Shown here: piece after piece, positions 17,701-25,189 of the stretch
Layout of the letters: each line of letters starts with the position of its first letter
Position numbering within the stretch: the first letter of the stretch is position 1
Source of the DNA: Archangium gephyra
GTDB taxonomy: Bacteria; Myxococcota; Myxococcia; Myxococcales; Myxococcaceae
Direction of reading: 5' to 3'
DNA: 64,000 nt
NCBI GenBank assembly: GCA_003243425.1
Contig: QFQP01000011.1
Coordinates: 62,001-126,000, forward strand
Notes under the pieces: generated by a model
What the model was told of the DNA's origin: nothing
What the model saw: only the letters and a program-made list of their open reading frames with translations
Databases searched by the model: none
Position numbers and translations under genes: made by a program

Positions 17701-17957
17701 GCCTCCAACGACAACGACGAAACGGGCGTCAACTCGCGCTCGAGGAGCACCGGCCGCGCGAGCTCGAGCGCACAGCGATACAGCGTCGTGCGTCGCCAAC
17801 CGAAGATCGACACGCCAAGAGAACGCGACAGCTCCGCCACCGCGTCGAAAGAGGCACCGATGAGCAGCGCGTTTCCGCTGCGAGGCAGACGGCGCAGAAA
17901 TTCCCGGGCACGTGCGAGACGAAGCTCCGCTCGGCGACTCGTTACCAATGCGCGCAC
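14766..17957 (-). CDS. addB: AddB-type nuclease with 4Fe-4S staple
   Basis: The 1063-residue partner of AddA has a degenerate helicase-like N-terminal two-thirds without a clear Walker A. It ends in a RecB-family nuclease (GSIDLVEQGRLGALRACDYK). Four cysteines typical of the iron-sulfur staple in AddB nucleases are present: C768 (FAACPYKFYL) and C1025, C1028, C1034 (CRYCDFKAVC). In AddAB this subunit cuts the 5' strand and reads the recombination hotspot. Start ATG at 17957; it overlaps addA by 4 nt, forming a two-gene operon divergent from the CsbD gene. Confidence 0.88.
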   Translation of the reverse strand: MRALVTSRRAELRLARAREFLRRLPRSGNALLIGASFDAVAELSRSLGVSIFGWRRTTLYRCALELARPVLLERELTPVSSLSLEALWARVAYELGEEKLLHRLEPLEGRPGLARALSRTVGELRMVNVEAGVEPALLEARRAFETLLDEKKLIDRAGVYALALERLSSLPRAPLLMLDVPAAPGLELKFVSALVSAAPSVLVTSPSEEAQNLPTLAREELDAEGEDALSRLQRNLFTPQHIEDAEVTLPFFSAPGEARECVEIARRVLDRARAGVPFDDMAVLLRSPGTYRAPLEDAFRRAGIEAWFSAGQPRPDPAGRALLALLACAAEGLSARRFSEYLSLSQVPTPDPEGAPPAANTESFVAPDSSDSLLPPAPPVAPPPEEDAVDVDAPAPLGQLRAPWRWEDLIIEAAVIGGTDRWKRRLTGLRAAAMKALQNPTATEAQRGREQRRLAELTSLEQFALPLLDELTALPTRAPWREWREALQRLATRALKYPTRVLAVLNELAPMDPVGPLELSEVRAVLARRLSEITEPPVRRRHGQIFIGPVEAARGLSFDTVFIPGLAERVFPQKIREDPLFSDRLREAVNDELEVARHRVASERHALQLAVGAARAKAVLSYPRVDAEHARPRVPSFYALEAARAVQGRLPGFEALQRQAESSSRVRLAWPAPEVAAQAIDDTEFDLAVLDGILHARGSVKGRGRYLVMTNPHLARALRARYSRWQTSAWTVNDGFVKPGAAGRAALEPHQPAARLFSPTSLEQFAACPYKFYLSTIARLYPFEVPGELEELGPLEKGSMAHDVQFQLLNALRADGIEVNAQTLTQVQLRLHEVVKAVAAKVYDEFKPAIERVWVDGVHTLEADLREWLKRVAEEPEWKPAYFELSFGLPGRDVDVQDPRSSAEPVTITEGLRVRGSIDLVEQGRLGALRACDYKTGRARAEEGNVIGGGRHLQPLLYALVLEKLFPDATIAGGRLFYTTQVGGYRSVMTRLDGPSREAFGRVARVIRGALETGFFPAAPDEDECRYCDFKAVCGPDEARRIRRTRKGLRAELKELNALRDEP

Positions 17958-18102
17958 GGCGAGGGACTTTGCCCAAAACGCTCAGCGCGTGCGCGCACGT
18001 TCGCCACAGTGAGATCGCTCGCCTCATCGATCAGGCGTGCAACTCCTTGAACCGCGGTCGACACGGCACGGCACGCGCGTTGCTCAACCACTGCGCACAC
18101 TC

Positions 18103-18120
18103 GGGAGAACGATTTCTCCC
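18103..18120 (+). promoter_or_regulatory. Perfect hairpin in the 5' leader of the CsbD gene
   Basis: A seven-base-pair perfect inverted repeat (GGGAGAA, loop CGAT, TTCTCCC) ends 18 nt before the ATG of the CsbD gene and just before its AAAGGAG ribosome site. It could be an operator or an RNA stem controlling translation. Its role is inferred from position only. Confidence 0.4.
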
Positions 18121-18138
18121 CCACCAAAGGAGCTGCAC

Positions 18139-18447
18139 ATGGGAACCACGTCCAAGCGCATCGAAGGCAAGGTCGACGAACTCAAGGGCAAGGTGAAGAA
18201 GACGTTCGGCGCGGCGACCGACAACGACCGCATGGAGCTCGAGGGCCGCGCTGAGCAGCTCAAGGGCGAGGCGAAGCAGGAAGGCGCCAAGGCCGTCGAG
18301 CGCGTGAAGGGCAAGGTCGAGGAGCTGGCCGGCGCCGCGAAGGCGAAGGTCGGTGAGTTGCTCGACAACGAGCAGGCCGAAGTGGAAGGCCGCGCCACCG
18401 AGCTCAAGGGCGTCGCGCGTCAGGCCGCCAACCAGTCGAAACACTGA
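18139..18447 (+). CDS. CsbD-family stress protein with an internal duplication
   Basis: CsbD-like proteins are small, abundant, helix-rich general-stress proteins of unclear molecular role. This 102-residue one appears to hold two copies. Residues about 6-46 (EGKVDELKGKVKK, then EGRAEQLKGEAKQ) are echoed at about 54-97 (VKGKVEELAGAAK, then EGRATELKGVARQ). Usual family members are about 60-70 residues, so the doubling explains the length. ATG at 18139 with AAAGGAG upstream. A strong terminator follows at 18473-18502. Confidence 0.85.
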   Translation: MGTTSKRIEGKVDELKGKVKKTFGAATDNDRMELEGRAEQLKGEAKQEGAKAVERVKGKVEELAGAAKAKVGELLDNEQAEVEGRATELKGVARQAANQSKH

Positions 18448-18472
18448 GTGACTCGCTTTCGCTGAGTCATTC

Positions 18473-18502
18473 GCGGGGCGCCGGGAACATTCGGCGCTCC
18501 GC
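18473..18502 (+). terminator. Rho-independent terminator after the CsbD gene
   Basis: An 11-bp stem (GCGGGGCGCCG with CGGCGCTCCGC, one G-U pair) around an 8-nt loop is followed by TTCTTTGT on the plus strand, 26 nt past the CsbD stop codon. A smaller stem TGACTC/GAGTCA lies just before it. Confidence 0.8.
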
Positions 18503-18534
18503 TTCTTTGTATCGAAGTGCCGAAGGAGAACGTC

Positions 18535-18855
18535 GTGAACGAGACGCACGAAAACTGTAGTTGCCGCGTGAAGCTCGCTGAGCGCCTCGCGAAGAGCCTC
18601 GAGCCCGAGTGGGCCGTGAGCTCGCTGATGGAGCTGCATCACGTCAGCGAGTGGCTGGACATTTCGCCGGAAGACACCCGCACGTTGATGGTGGTGGGCC
18701 TGCTCCCGAGCGACGACGGCGAGAACGTGCGCATCGGAGATCTCGTGAAGTTCCTCGAAGAGACCAACTGGCTGCAGCTCCGCGCGCAGCGGAACCTCGC
18801 GCAGCTTCAGGCGTACGCCGCCGATGTGTACGAGGGGCCAGAGCTGCGCACGTGA
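18535..18855 (+). CDS. Hypothetical protein with possible helix-turn-helix
   Basis: The 106-residue product begins at GTG 18535, chosen because AAGGAGA lies 5-11 nt upstream; an in-frame GTG at 18517 has no such site. The middle (MELHHVSEWLDISPEDTRTL, then SDDGENVRIGDLVKFLEE) has the layout of excisionase/MerR-like winged DNA-binding domains, but the match is weak. A Cys pair near the start (ENCSC) is unexplained. It is the last clear chromosomal gene before the integrated element. Confidence 0.55.
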   Translation: MNETHENCSCRVKLAERLAKSLEPEWAVSSLMELHHVSEWLDISPEDTRTLMVVGLLPSDDGENVRIGDLVKFLEETNWLQLRAQRNLAQLQAYAADVYEGPELRT

Positions 18856-19040
18856 TGACCAGGGCGCCACGCGCCCACGGGTCGTCGAAGCGAAAGAAAA
18901 AGGCGCCGCGCTCCGAAGAGCACGACGCCACTGACGAAAACGGAAAATGGAGGCGCCGGGAATCGAACTCCCTCGGACAATTCAGTCCGAAGCCTGCCAG
19001 TACCCCTAACCACACCCCTCAGGGACAGGGCACTCCATGA
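18855..19040 (+). CDS. Doubtful small basic ORF running across the left attachment site
   Basis: An ATG at 18855 overlaps the preceding stop (TGATG) and opens a 61-residue frame starting MTRAPRAHGSSKRKKKAPRS. From about residue 31 the frame reads through the tmRNA-derived direct repeat into element DNA, so its present C-terminus is accidental. Coupling to the upstream stop is the only support. Confidence 0.25.
   Translation: MTRAPRAHGSSKRKKKAPRSEEHDATDENGKWRRRESNSLGQFSPKPASTPNHTPQGQGTP
18945..18968. repeat. Left attachment repeat (tmRNA 3'-end copy)
   Basis: These 24 bases are identical to 30732-30755 and include the last 21 bases of the tmRNA gene (TGGAGGCGCCGGGAATCGAA, then C) with three A before it. 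Sequence diverges right after position 18968. This is the copy left at the far end after site-specific insertion. Confidence 0.9.
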
Positions 19041-19294
19041 CTCAGCTCGCTCAGCAGTACGTCGGTTCGAAGATCATTCTCACGGACCACTTTCAGACTT
19101 ACGCGGACGACGGTACCCACAACCTCGCGCCTGACTGTTCGTACGCGCCGGGCGACACCGGTCGCGTCATCGGCGAGACGTTCGACACAGACCTGAACGC
19201 GACTGTGGTGATGGCGTTTTTCGACGACGAGCGTGACGTGCTCACGTGCATTCCCGGCAACGGTTGCGAGATTCTCCCGGCCCATGAGCGTTGA
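19037..19294 (+). CDS. Hypothetical element protein
   Basis: An 85-residue acidic protein (MTQLAQQYVGSKIILTDHFQ at its start) with alternating short beta-like segments (RVIGETFDTDLNATVVMAFF) and two late Cys. No family recognised. Its 3' end overlaps the next gene by 11 nt, so the two are probably cotranscribed. It is the first gene inside the left boundary of the element. Confidence 0.5.
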   Translation: MTQLAQQYVGSKIILTDHFQTYADDGTHNLAPDCSYAPGDTGRVIGETFDTDLNATVVMAFFDDERDVLTCIPGNGCEILPAHER

Positions 19295-19529
19295 CGTCGT
19301 CAGCGTTGAGCAGGCGGGAGAGATCCTCGGGTGCAAGCGAAGCAAGGTCTTCGAACTCCTCGCCGAGGGAAAGCTGCAGCGAGCACCGCGCATCGGGCGC
19401 TCGCTGCGCATCTTCAGAGACAGCGTCGACCGGCTGCTGAAGCCAGTGCTGAAGAAGCCACGGGCTCCAACGCGTCGGGTTCTGAAGGCGCCGGAGAGCT
19501 TCGACGAACTGCGGAGGTCGCTCCGCTAG
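19284..19529 (+). CDS. Excisionase-like helix-turn-helix protein
   Basis: The 81-residue product contains SVEQAGEILGCKRSKVFELL followed by AEGKLQRAPRIGRSLRIFRD. This is the winged-helix pattern of the excisionase/MerR-type HTH_17 domain used by recombination directionality factors. A basic tail follows. It lies 10 nt before the left integrase gene and is probably its partner. ATG at 19284 overlaps the preceding gene. Confidence 0.75.
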   Translation: MSVDVVSVEQAGEILGCKRSKVFELLAEGKLQRAPRIGRSLRIFRDSVDRLLKPVLKKPRAPTRRVLKAPESFDELRRSLR

Positions 19530-19539
19530 CGGGGTCCGA

Positions 19540-20616
19540 ATGTGGGCAGGACGTTGGAAAGGCGGTCGGTACGCGCAGAACGCCGAGGGGCGGCGCGTCT
19601 ACTGGATCGAGAAGATGCTCGACCGGAAGCGGTACGCGATCCGGCTCGAGACACACGACGAAGACCTGGCGCTGGGCGAGCTGGTGCGGTTCCTCGCCGA
19701 CCCGATCGCGTACACCCGGCCAGCGAAGCCAGACCCGTCGCGTGAGCCGCTGCACATCACGCCGAAGCTGGTGGCCGAATACCTCGATTCGATCCGCCAC
19801 ACCGTGCTCGACCATCGCCGCGCGCGGCTGGCGTACCTCACGGCCTGGGCGAAGTGCGGCCTCGACCTCCGAGAAGCGACGCCCGCCGACTGGCGCCGCG
19901 AGCTCGACGGGTTCGAGGGCGGTCACCGCGGGCGTGTCGAAGCGCTGAACGCGTTCGGGAACTGGTTGGTCCCTGACCGACTTGACCGCTGGAAGATGGT
20001 CGAGAACCCCCACGGCACGAAGACCACGCGCGCGCCGCAGGAGGCGTACTCGCTCGAGCAGCTCCGCACGGCGTTTGCCCGTCTTCCGGCCGGCGGCGTA
20101 AGAGACGTGTTCGTGGTTCGTGCGGCGACCGGCCTGCACCACACGGAGGTGGAACAGCTCGTGAACGCGCCGGTGCTGACTGGCCCGCTGCCCGAGAAAG
20201 GCGTGGCGATCCGCCGGCTCGAAGGGAGCCACGAGATCGCCGGTGTCATTCAGATCAAGCACAAGTCGAGGAAGCGACACCGCCAGTCGGTCGACGCGTT
20301 CACCCTCGCTGCTGTGCTCCGGCTCCGTGAGCATGTGCCTGACCGCGTGACGATGTGGGAGGCGCTGAACCCGCTGGTGCCGTCGAACCTGCGCCACACG
20401 TTCATCACGCTCGCCGGTGAGGTCGGAACGCTCATCACGTACCGCGCGGCCGGTGTCGACCGCAGCCGCATCGCCCAGGCCGTGGGTCACCGGGCGGGCT
20501 CCACGATGACCGCGGACCGCTACGACAAGCTGCAGGTGCCGGCGATGATCGCCCTGCCCCTAGATTTTCATGACGGATCCCAGGTCTGCCAACCCATCGA
20601 GAGATCGACAGGCTGA
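19540..20616 (+). CDS. Degenerate tyrosine recombinase (left integrase)
   Basis: The 358-residue protein has the shape of a phage integrase: an N-terminal DNA-binding region, SAM-like core-binding domain (about 70-145) and C-terminal catalytic domain. The nucleophile Y328 (TADRYDKL), H317 (VGHRAG) and R285 (NLRHTF) are present. However, the first catalytic Arg is His200 (TGLHHTEVE, expected TGLR) and the H of the HxxR box is Ser282. The last 15 or so residues (from about LDFHDGSQ) are encoded on the antisense of the tape-measure gene, so the natural 3' end seems lost at about 20565. Recombinase activity is unlikely. Family assignment itself is firm. Confidence 0.75.
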   Translation: MWAGRWKGGRYAQNAEGRRVYWIEKMLDRKRYAIRLETHDEDLALGELVRFLADPIAYTRPAKPDPSREPLHITPKLVAEYLDSIRHTVLDHRRARLAYLTAWAKCGLDLREATPADWRRELDGFEGGHRGRVEALNAFGNWLVPDRLDRWKMVENPHGTKTTRAPQEAYSLEQLRTAFARLPAGGVRDVFVVRAATGLHHTEVEQLVNAPVLTGPLPEKGVAIRRLEGSHEIAGVIQIKHKSRKRHRQSVDAFTLAAVLRLREHVPDRVTMWEALNPLVPSNLRHTFITLAGEVGTLITYRAAGVDRSRIAQAVGHRAGSTMTADRYDKLQVPAMIALPLDFHDGSQVCQPIERSTG

Positions 20617-22178
20617 GAATTGGTCGGGTCAGTGGAGACGCGCGTGCCGCGCGGCATGTTCGCGAAGTCGACGGTGACGCGCGCTTCCGTCTGCACGGGC
20701 GCGATCGGCGACGTCGCTTCGCGGTACGACGCCACGCTCGCAGCAATGTTCCCCACGCCCTGCTGCGGCCCCGCCAGACGATCGCCCAGAGCCATGCCTG
20801 CTTCCCACGCCGCAGGCCCGCCGGGGACCATGTTGCGCAGGAAGCTCAGCCCCTCGAGCATCGGCTTGATGCCGTCGCGCCACGTGATTGCGAGCGTCTC
20901 GCCGAGGTTCGCAAACAGATCTTTGATGTCAGCCCAGTTCTCGTAGACGGCGATGCCTGCGAGCGCGAGGCCGGCAGCCGCCGCTGCGAAAGGGAGAATC
21001 GCCAGCAACGCCGTCGCTGCTGAAGCCGCAATCGTGCTGAGCGCAGCGGCGAACGCGGGCGCCGCCAGAATCAGCGCCGGCAGCTGAACAGCCAGACCGA
21101 CCAACGCGACGCCGAGCGACCCGAGCGAAGCCACGAGCGGCAACGCCATCACGCCGACAGCCGCGAACGCAGTGCCCATCGGGCCGAGCCAATCGACGAC
21201 CCGCGCAATCAGCGACGCGATCGTGGTCAGGCTCTCGACGAGCCGCTCGAACCCGCCGCTATCAACCCAGCGTTGGATCGCCGCCGCGGCGTTCTTCGCC
21301 AATTGCTTGAAGGCGTCGCGGTTCTTCACGATGAAGCCAGTGACGAGCTCGGACAGGCGCTTCATCACGGGGAAGAACGTGCCCGCGATCGATTGTGCGG
21401 TACCAGACACCGCTGTGCCGAGATCATCGAACGCGTCACCAAGAACGCCGGCTGCCCGAGCGAACTCAGCCTGCGGGCCGGCCAAGTACTCGAAGAGCCG
21501 GCGTTGCCGGTCGAGCGCATCGGTGCCCTCGCCCAACCACGCGCCGAACTTGAGATTGCCGAAGGCTTTCTCCGACAGAATCGCGCGCCGCGCGGGGTCC
21601 GTGACCTGTGAGAGCGACTTTGTGAGCAGACCGAACGCTTCGCTGGTCGACTTCGCTCCCTTCATCTGTGCTGCGAACGCGGGACTGATGTCGTTCAGGA
21701 AGGCGAGGAACTTCCCGCCCTTCCCGGCGTGCATCGCGCCCATGTTCTTCGTCAACGAATCGAGCCCAGCAGCGAACTCCTCGTTTCCGAGTCCTGCCTT
21801 CTTCGCCGCGTATTCGGTCTGCGCGTACCAATCGACCGCGACTCCAGCGCGATTCGCGTTGTCGTCGAGGCGCGAACCAGCGGCCTCCGCCGAGCGTATG
21901 AATCCGGCGAACGCGGTTCCGCCTATGAGTCCTATGGCTGTGAGCTTCGTGATCAGCCCGAACGCCGCACTACCGACTCCACCCACCGCATCCTTCACGC
22001 CACCGAGGGCCTGCTGAATTCCGCCGAAATTGACGGCCTTCCCCAGCTCCTTGAATTGATCGAAGACCTTCACGTTCTTCAGCGGCGCGGTGAGCCGCTG
22101 AATCTGAACGCTGAGCGCGCGAACGGGAGCCGTAGCCTGATCCACCGCCTTGAGCACTACCGAGAGATCGTACTTCAT
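20568..22178 (-). CDS. Phage tail tape-measure-like protein (short)
   Basis: A 536-residue protein that starts like tape-measure proteins (LSVVLKAVDQATAPVRALSV, then KNVKVFDQFKELGKAVNFGG). It has long Ala-rich hydrophobic helices (about 335-415) and ends with RVTVDFANMPRGTRVST, resembling the conserved tail end of Mu-like tape measures. Tape measures set tail length and are usually longer, so a full long tail seems unlikely from this copy. AAGGAG precedes the ATG at 22178. It is the last gene of the leftward block and converges on the left integrase with a 49-nt overlap. Confidence 0.75.
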   Translation of the reverse strand: MKYDLSVVLKAVDQATAPVRALSVQIQRLTAPLKNVKVFDQFKELGKAVNFGGIQQALGGVKDAVGGVGSAAFGLITKLTAIGLIGGTAFAGFIRSAEAAGSRLDDNANRAGVAVDWYAQTEYAAKKAGLGNEEFAAGLDSLTKNMGAMHAGKGGKFLAFLNDISPAFAAQMKGAKSTSEAFGLLTKSLSQVTDPARRAILSEKAFGNLKFGAWLGEGTDALDRQRRLFEYLAGPQAEFARAAGVLGDAFDDLGTAVSGTAQSIAGTFFPVMKRLSELVTGFIVKNRDAFKQLAKNAAAAIQRWVDSGGFERLVESLTTIASLIARVVDWLGPMGTAFAAVGVMALPLVASLGSLGVALVGLAVQLPALILAAPAFAAALSTIAASAATALLAILPFAAAAAGLALAGIAVYENWADIKDLFANLGETLAITWRDGIKPMLEGLSFLRNMVPGGPAAWEAGMALGDRLAGPQQGVGNIAASVASYREATSPIAPVQTEARVTVDFANMPRGTRVSTDPTNSQPVDLSMGWQTWDPS

Positions 22179-22228
22179 GGATTCTCCTTGCCGCTTACGC
22201 GTTCAACAATCCGAGAGCTTCAGCTCGG

Positions 22229-22795
22229 TCAGGCCCCGATGACCGTCACGGCGTAGCGCTGCGAAAGTGCCGCGACGGTGGGCGTGTAGACGCTCGAAGT
22301 CGTGCCGAACGACTCCGGCGCCGACGAGATCGCGAACTCGAAGTAGGTGCTCGTGAGGCTCTGCTGAATCGGCACGATGACGGCGGCCGGCAAGGTGCCA
22401 ACGGAAGGCTGCTTCACCACGAGCACGCTGCCGCCAATGGGGCTGTCGACTTCGTTGGTGAAGGTGACACGCACACGCTCGAGCAGGCCACCGCCACCGG
22501 GTTCGATGCTGACGCCCGCCACGTTGCGCGCGGCGCCGACGAGTTCCACCCCGCCCGACCCATCACAACTCACCGTGCACGCGGCCTTCACCGGGTTGAG
22601 CTTGTCGATCGCGGTGAGCACCTGGTTCCAAGTGCCCTTCACGGGAGCGATGTCCGCGGCCAGAACGACGCTCATCAGCTCTTCCTGAACCGCATTCAGC
22701 CAGTGCGTATCGATCTGCGTCGGCATGCGGGGAATGCTCGGGTCTCCCTCGCTGAACATGTTGCCAACGTGAGCGTCTGCGTCGATTCGGTGCAT
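22229..22795 (-). CDS. Tail-fibre-like structural protein
   Basis: The 188-residue protein begins MHRIDADAHVGNMFSEGDP and continues with HWLNAVQEELMSVVLAA, a pattern seen at the start of phage tail-fibre or tail-collar proteins. The rest (GGSVLVVKQPS, YFEFAISSAPESFG, YAVTVIGA) is beta-rich. ATG at 22795 is chosen for the GAGGA before it; an upstream in-frame start at 22858 would leave only 4 nt to the capsid stop. It may bind a receptor or simply be a capsid decoration. The assignment is by resemblance only. Confidence 0.55.
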   Translation of the reverse strand: MHRIDADAHVGNMFSEGDPSIPRMPTQIDTHWLNAVQEELMSVVLAADIAPVKGTWNQVLTAIDKLNPVKAACTVSCDGSGGVELVGAARNVAGVSIEPGGGGLLERVRVTFTNEVDSPIGGSVLVVKQPSVGTLPAAVIVPIQQSLTSTYFEFAISSAPESFGTTSSVYTPTVAALSQRYAVTVIGA

Positions 22796-22862
22796 GGTCG
22801 TCCTCGAGGGTGAAGCGGTGAATCGGCGGCCCGAGCTCAACTCGGACCACCTGTTCACTGCG

Positions 22863-24818
22863 TCACGCGCCGGCGTTCGTGACCGCGCCCTTCGGATCGA
22901 AGTGGTTCACCTTGAAGTCGAACCGGACCTTCAACTCGGTGCCGTCGACGCGCCAGCCGTCCTTGCTCTCGATGGTCGGGTTCTGCTGACCATTGAGGAA
23001 CGCGACGACGAACGCGGGAAGCAGATTCGGGTCAGCGAACAGGTAGCGGCGCGGGCCCGTGATTCGGCTCGTGTCCACGATCTCTTTCACGATCCCGTTG
23101 ACCATGTTCGGGCGCTGCAGCTGACCGGGCGCGTCGGGATCGTACTGAGCATTCACCAACACCTTCGCCGCGCCCACGAGACTCGAGGGAACGAGAAGGA
23201 TGCTCGGCTTCAGGTCGAGAACCTCGTTGTTGCTGGCGTCCTTCTGCTGAGCCATCACGAGCCGGTCCGCATCGAGACCCGCCACGCTGAGCGCTGAGCC
23301 CGTGCCGTTCACGTTGCCGTTCGAGGAGTGGAAGAACGGGTTGCCGTTCACCGTCGGGCCCAGGCCTGAGTTCTGTGCGAGCAGCGCGTAGAACTCCTTT
23401 TCGATCGAGAGCTTCGCCGCGCGGCCAGCCTGGGGCGCCAGGTCCTGGAAAGCGCCGAGGTCGTCGTTCACCAGCGCTTGCCGGGTGATCGCGATGATCT
23501 TGCCCTTGGTCTCGGTCTGAATCGAGAGCTTTGAGCCATCGGGGATCGCGAGGTTCTTGAACTCGGAGTTCTCCGGGACTGTGTCGAGCGTTCCGAAGCT
23601 GCCGGGGCGGTAGCGTGACGAAGGCCGGAAGTCGTCGGTGCTTTCGACCTTGCAGATGCGCGACCACGTATCGGGCGTCGTCGCGTACGCGGCGAGCAGA
23701 ATCTTTCCGATCGCGTTCTCGAGCAGAACCGGGAAGTCGGCGATTCCGGCGTACGGGCCACCACGTCGCGTGAACGCCTCGCCGAGAATCTGGTTCTTGC
23801 TCAACCCGCGCGTGCGAACGTTCTGGCGATCGAGTGCCTCGCGCGCGAGCTCTGTCACCGAGAGCCCGCGGAACGGGTTGTTGCGGAAGTCGCGCGCGTC
23901 GAAGCCCTCCACGTTCAACGCGACGGCGCGCTCAGCAAGCCCGGGATTCGTCTGGGCGATGATCGCAGCGCTCGCCCCGCGCTCGAACTTCTCTTCGGCG
24001 GTGTCGCCGACTTCGAAGCGCTGGTTCACGATCGGCGCCTGTTCCTCCCGCTTCGCGAGTTCGCCGAGCACGAACGCGCGGGCGGCATCGAGGCCCGTGT
24101 TGTCGTTGATCATTCGGGTGGCCACGCCCTCGCCGAGGCCCGCGGCACGAACCGCAGACTGAATGCCCGCGATGCGCTCGCGCTCAGCAGTGACGGCCTG
24201 GGTGATGTTGTCCTGCGCTCCGGTGCTCATGTCGTTCCTTTCGGTGCTGCGAGTGTTGAGAAATTCACAGGGGTTCGTGGTCGTCGCGTCGGAGCGCACG
24301 AACGCGTCCGCGTCAGCGCCGATCGCGACAACGCTGATCTCGTAGGGCTCCCAGTCGATGGCGCGAATGGTGGGGATCTGCGCCTCGACGCTCTCGATCT
24401 TCTCGACCTTGAACGTGCGGTAGCCGACGCTGACATTGTTGATGATGCGATCGGCGATCTTCGCGAAGACCTTGTCAGCCTCGGGGTCGATCCCTTCCTT
24501 CGCGAAGCGGATCGCGGCAACGCCACGGCCCTTCTCGAGACGCGCGCTCTCGATGACGCCGAGCGTCTCGGCGACGTTGCCAGTGGCGTGATCCTTCAGA
24601 AAGGGCGAGCGACCTGAGGTGAACCGCTGCATTCGAACGTGCGCAGGGTCAACGCTGAGTTCTTCGTTGTGACGACCGTCGATCCACGACGATCGGAGGA
24701 CCTTCGCGCCCGTCGTCCACACGACTTCGAACGTGCGCTTCTCGACGTCGACTTTGCTGATCTCAGCGCGGCGCGATTGGGGAGGAACCTGCTTGGTTTC
24801 GCTCGTCTTCACAGACAA
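22863..24818 (-). CDS. Prohead protease / major capsid protein fusion
   Basis: One 651-residue frame carries two phage head functions. Residues about 17-180 are a U35/HK97-type prohead protease with catalytic His77 (FLKDHATGNVAETLG) and Ser130 (RIINNVSVGYRTF). Residues about 195-651 are an HK97-fold major capsid protein (FPVLLENAIGKILLAAY, TKGKIIAITRQALVNDDLGA, PNLLPAFVVAFLNGQQNPT). Such fusions occur in Mu-like and some transposable-type heads, where cleavage separates the two. The start is a TTG at 24818 or a GTG at 24812; neither has a Shine-Dalgarno, so leaderless initiation is possible. No portal or terminase accompanies it. Confidence 0.9.
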   Translation of the reverse strand: MSVKTSETKQVPPQSRRAEISKVDVEKRTFEVVWTTGAKVLRSSWIDGRHNEELSVDPAHVRMQRFTSGRSPFLKDHATGNVAETLGVIESARLEKGRGVAAIRFAKEGIDPEADKVFAKIADRIINNVSVGYRTFKVEKIESVEAQIPTIRAIDWEPYEISVVAIGADADAFVRSDATTTNPCEFLNTRSTERNDMSTGAQDNITQAVTAERERIAGIQSAVRAAGLGEGVATRMINDNTGLDAARAFVLGELAKREEQAPIVNQRFEVGDTAEEKFERGASAAIIAQTNPGLAERAVALNVEGFDARDFRNNPFRGLSVTELAREALDRQNVRTRGLSKNQILGEAFTRRGGPYAGIADFPVLLENAIGKILLAAYATTPDTWSRICKVESTDDFRPSSRYRPGSFGTLDTVPENSEFKNLAIPDGSKLSIQTETKGKIIAITRQALVNDDLGAFQDLAPQAGRAAKLSIEKEFYALLAQNSGLGPTVNGNPFFHSSNGNVNGTGSALSVAGLDADRLVMAQQKDASNNEVLDLKPSILLVPSSLVGAAKVLVNAQYDPDAPGQLQRPNMVNGIVKEIVDTSRITGPRRYLFADPNLLPAFVVAFLNGQQNPTIESKDGWRVDGTELKVRFDFKVNHFDPKGAVTNAGA

Positions 24819-24868
24819 GACAAATACGCCGACCGTTAGTCAGCACAACGGGGGTTGATGACTAGTTA
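24811..24868 (-). promoter_or_regulatory. Putative control region of the capsid block
   Basis: The bases before the capsid gene hold ACCGTTAGTCA (24832-24842) and TGACTAGTTA (24859-24868). The second is the exact reverse complement of a 10-mer in the excisionase promoter region (29315-29324). A GTATTT and TTGTCT-containing motif around the start codon is also found upstream of the gene starting at 25485. Together these suggest a promoter with operators for an element-encoded regulator. Confidence 0.45.
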
Positions 24869-25189
24869 GACGTCGACCAGGTCGCCGGTGATCGTGGAGC
24901 GACCGGGCACCTTCCCCATCACAACAATGGCCGCCATCAGCGCGCCGTCGAGCGTGTTCGTGTCGATGAACTGCGTGTGAATATGCGAGGCCAGCGCCTT
25001 CATGCGTTCCCAGAAACGCCGCGGAGCTGTCCTCACGTCGCCGCCGTCGAGCGCCATAGCCGCGCGGACGAACGGCGCGCGCCACTTGCGACGCTCGTTC
25101 GGCGGGGTCTGCAAGACCACGCTCTCCACGAAGTCTCGGTAGCGATCGTTCCACGCCTGAATCAGGCGCTCGGGAGAGAAGTCGTTCAC
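24866..25189 (-). CDS. Hypothetical element protein
   Basis: A 107-residue soluble protein (MNDFSPERLIQAWNDRYRDF at the start) with a helical, Arg-rich middle and a natural-looking end (TITGDLVDV). No family recognised. The GTG start at 25189 overlaps the upstream stop by 4 nt, so it is translationally coupled to that gene. Position just before the capsid gene would suit a small head or packaging function, but nothing in the sequence shows it. Confidence 0.55.
   Translation of the reverse strand: MNDFSPERLIQAWNDRYRDFVESVVLQTPPNERRKWRAPFVRAAMALDGGDVRTAPRRFWERMKALASHIHTQFIDTNTLDGALMAAIVVMGKVPGRSTITGDLVDV

Noticed and set aside
18948..19030. A tRNA gene on the minus strand next to the left repeat
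   Set aside because: There is a T-arm-like GTTCGATTC and CGCCTCCA end, but no matching 5' acceptor strand or D arm. It is a copy of the tmRNA 3' end.
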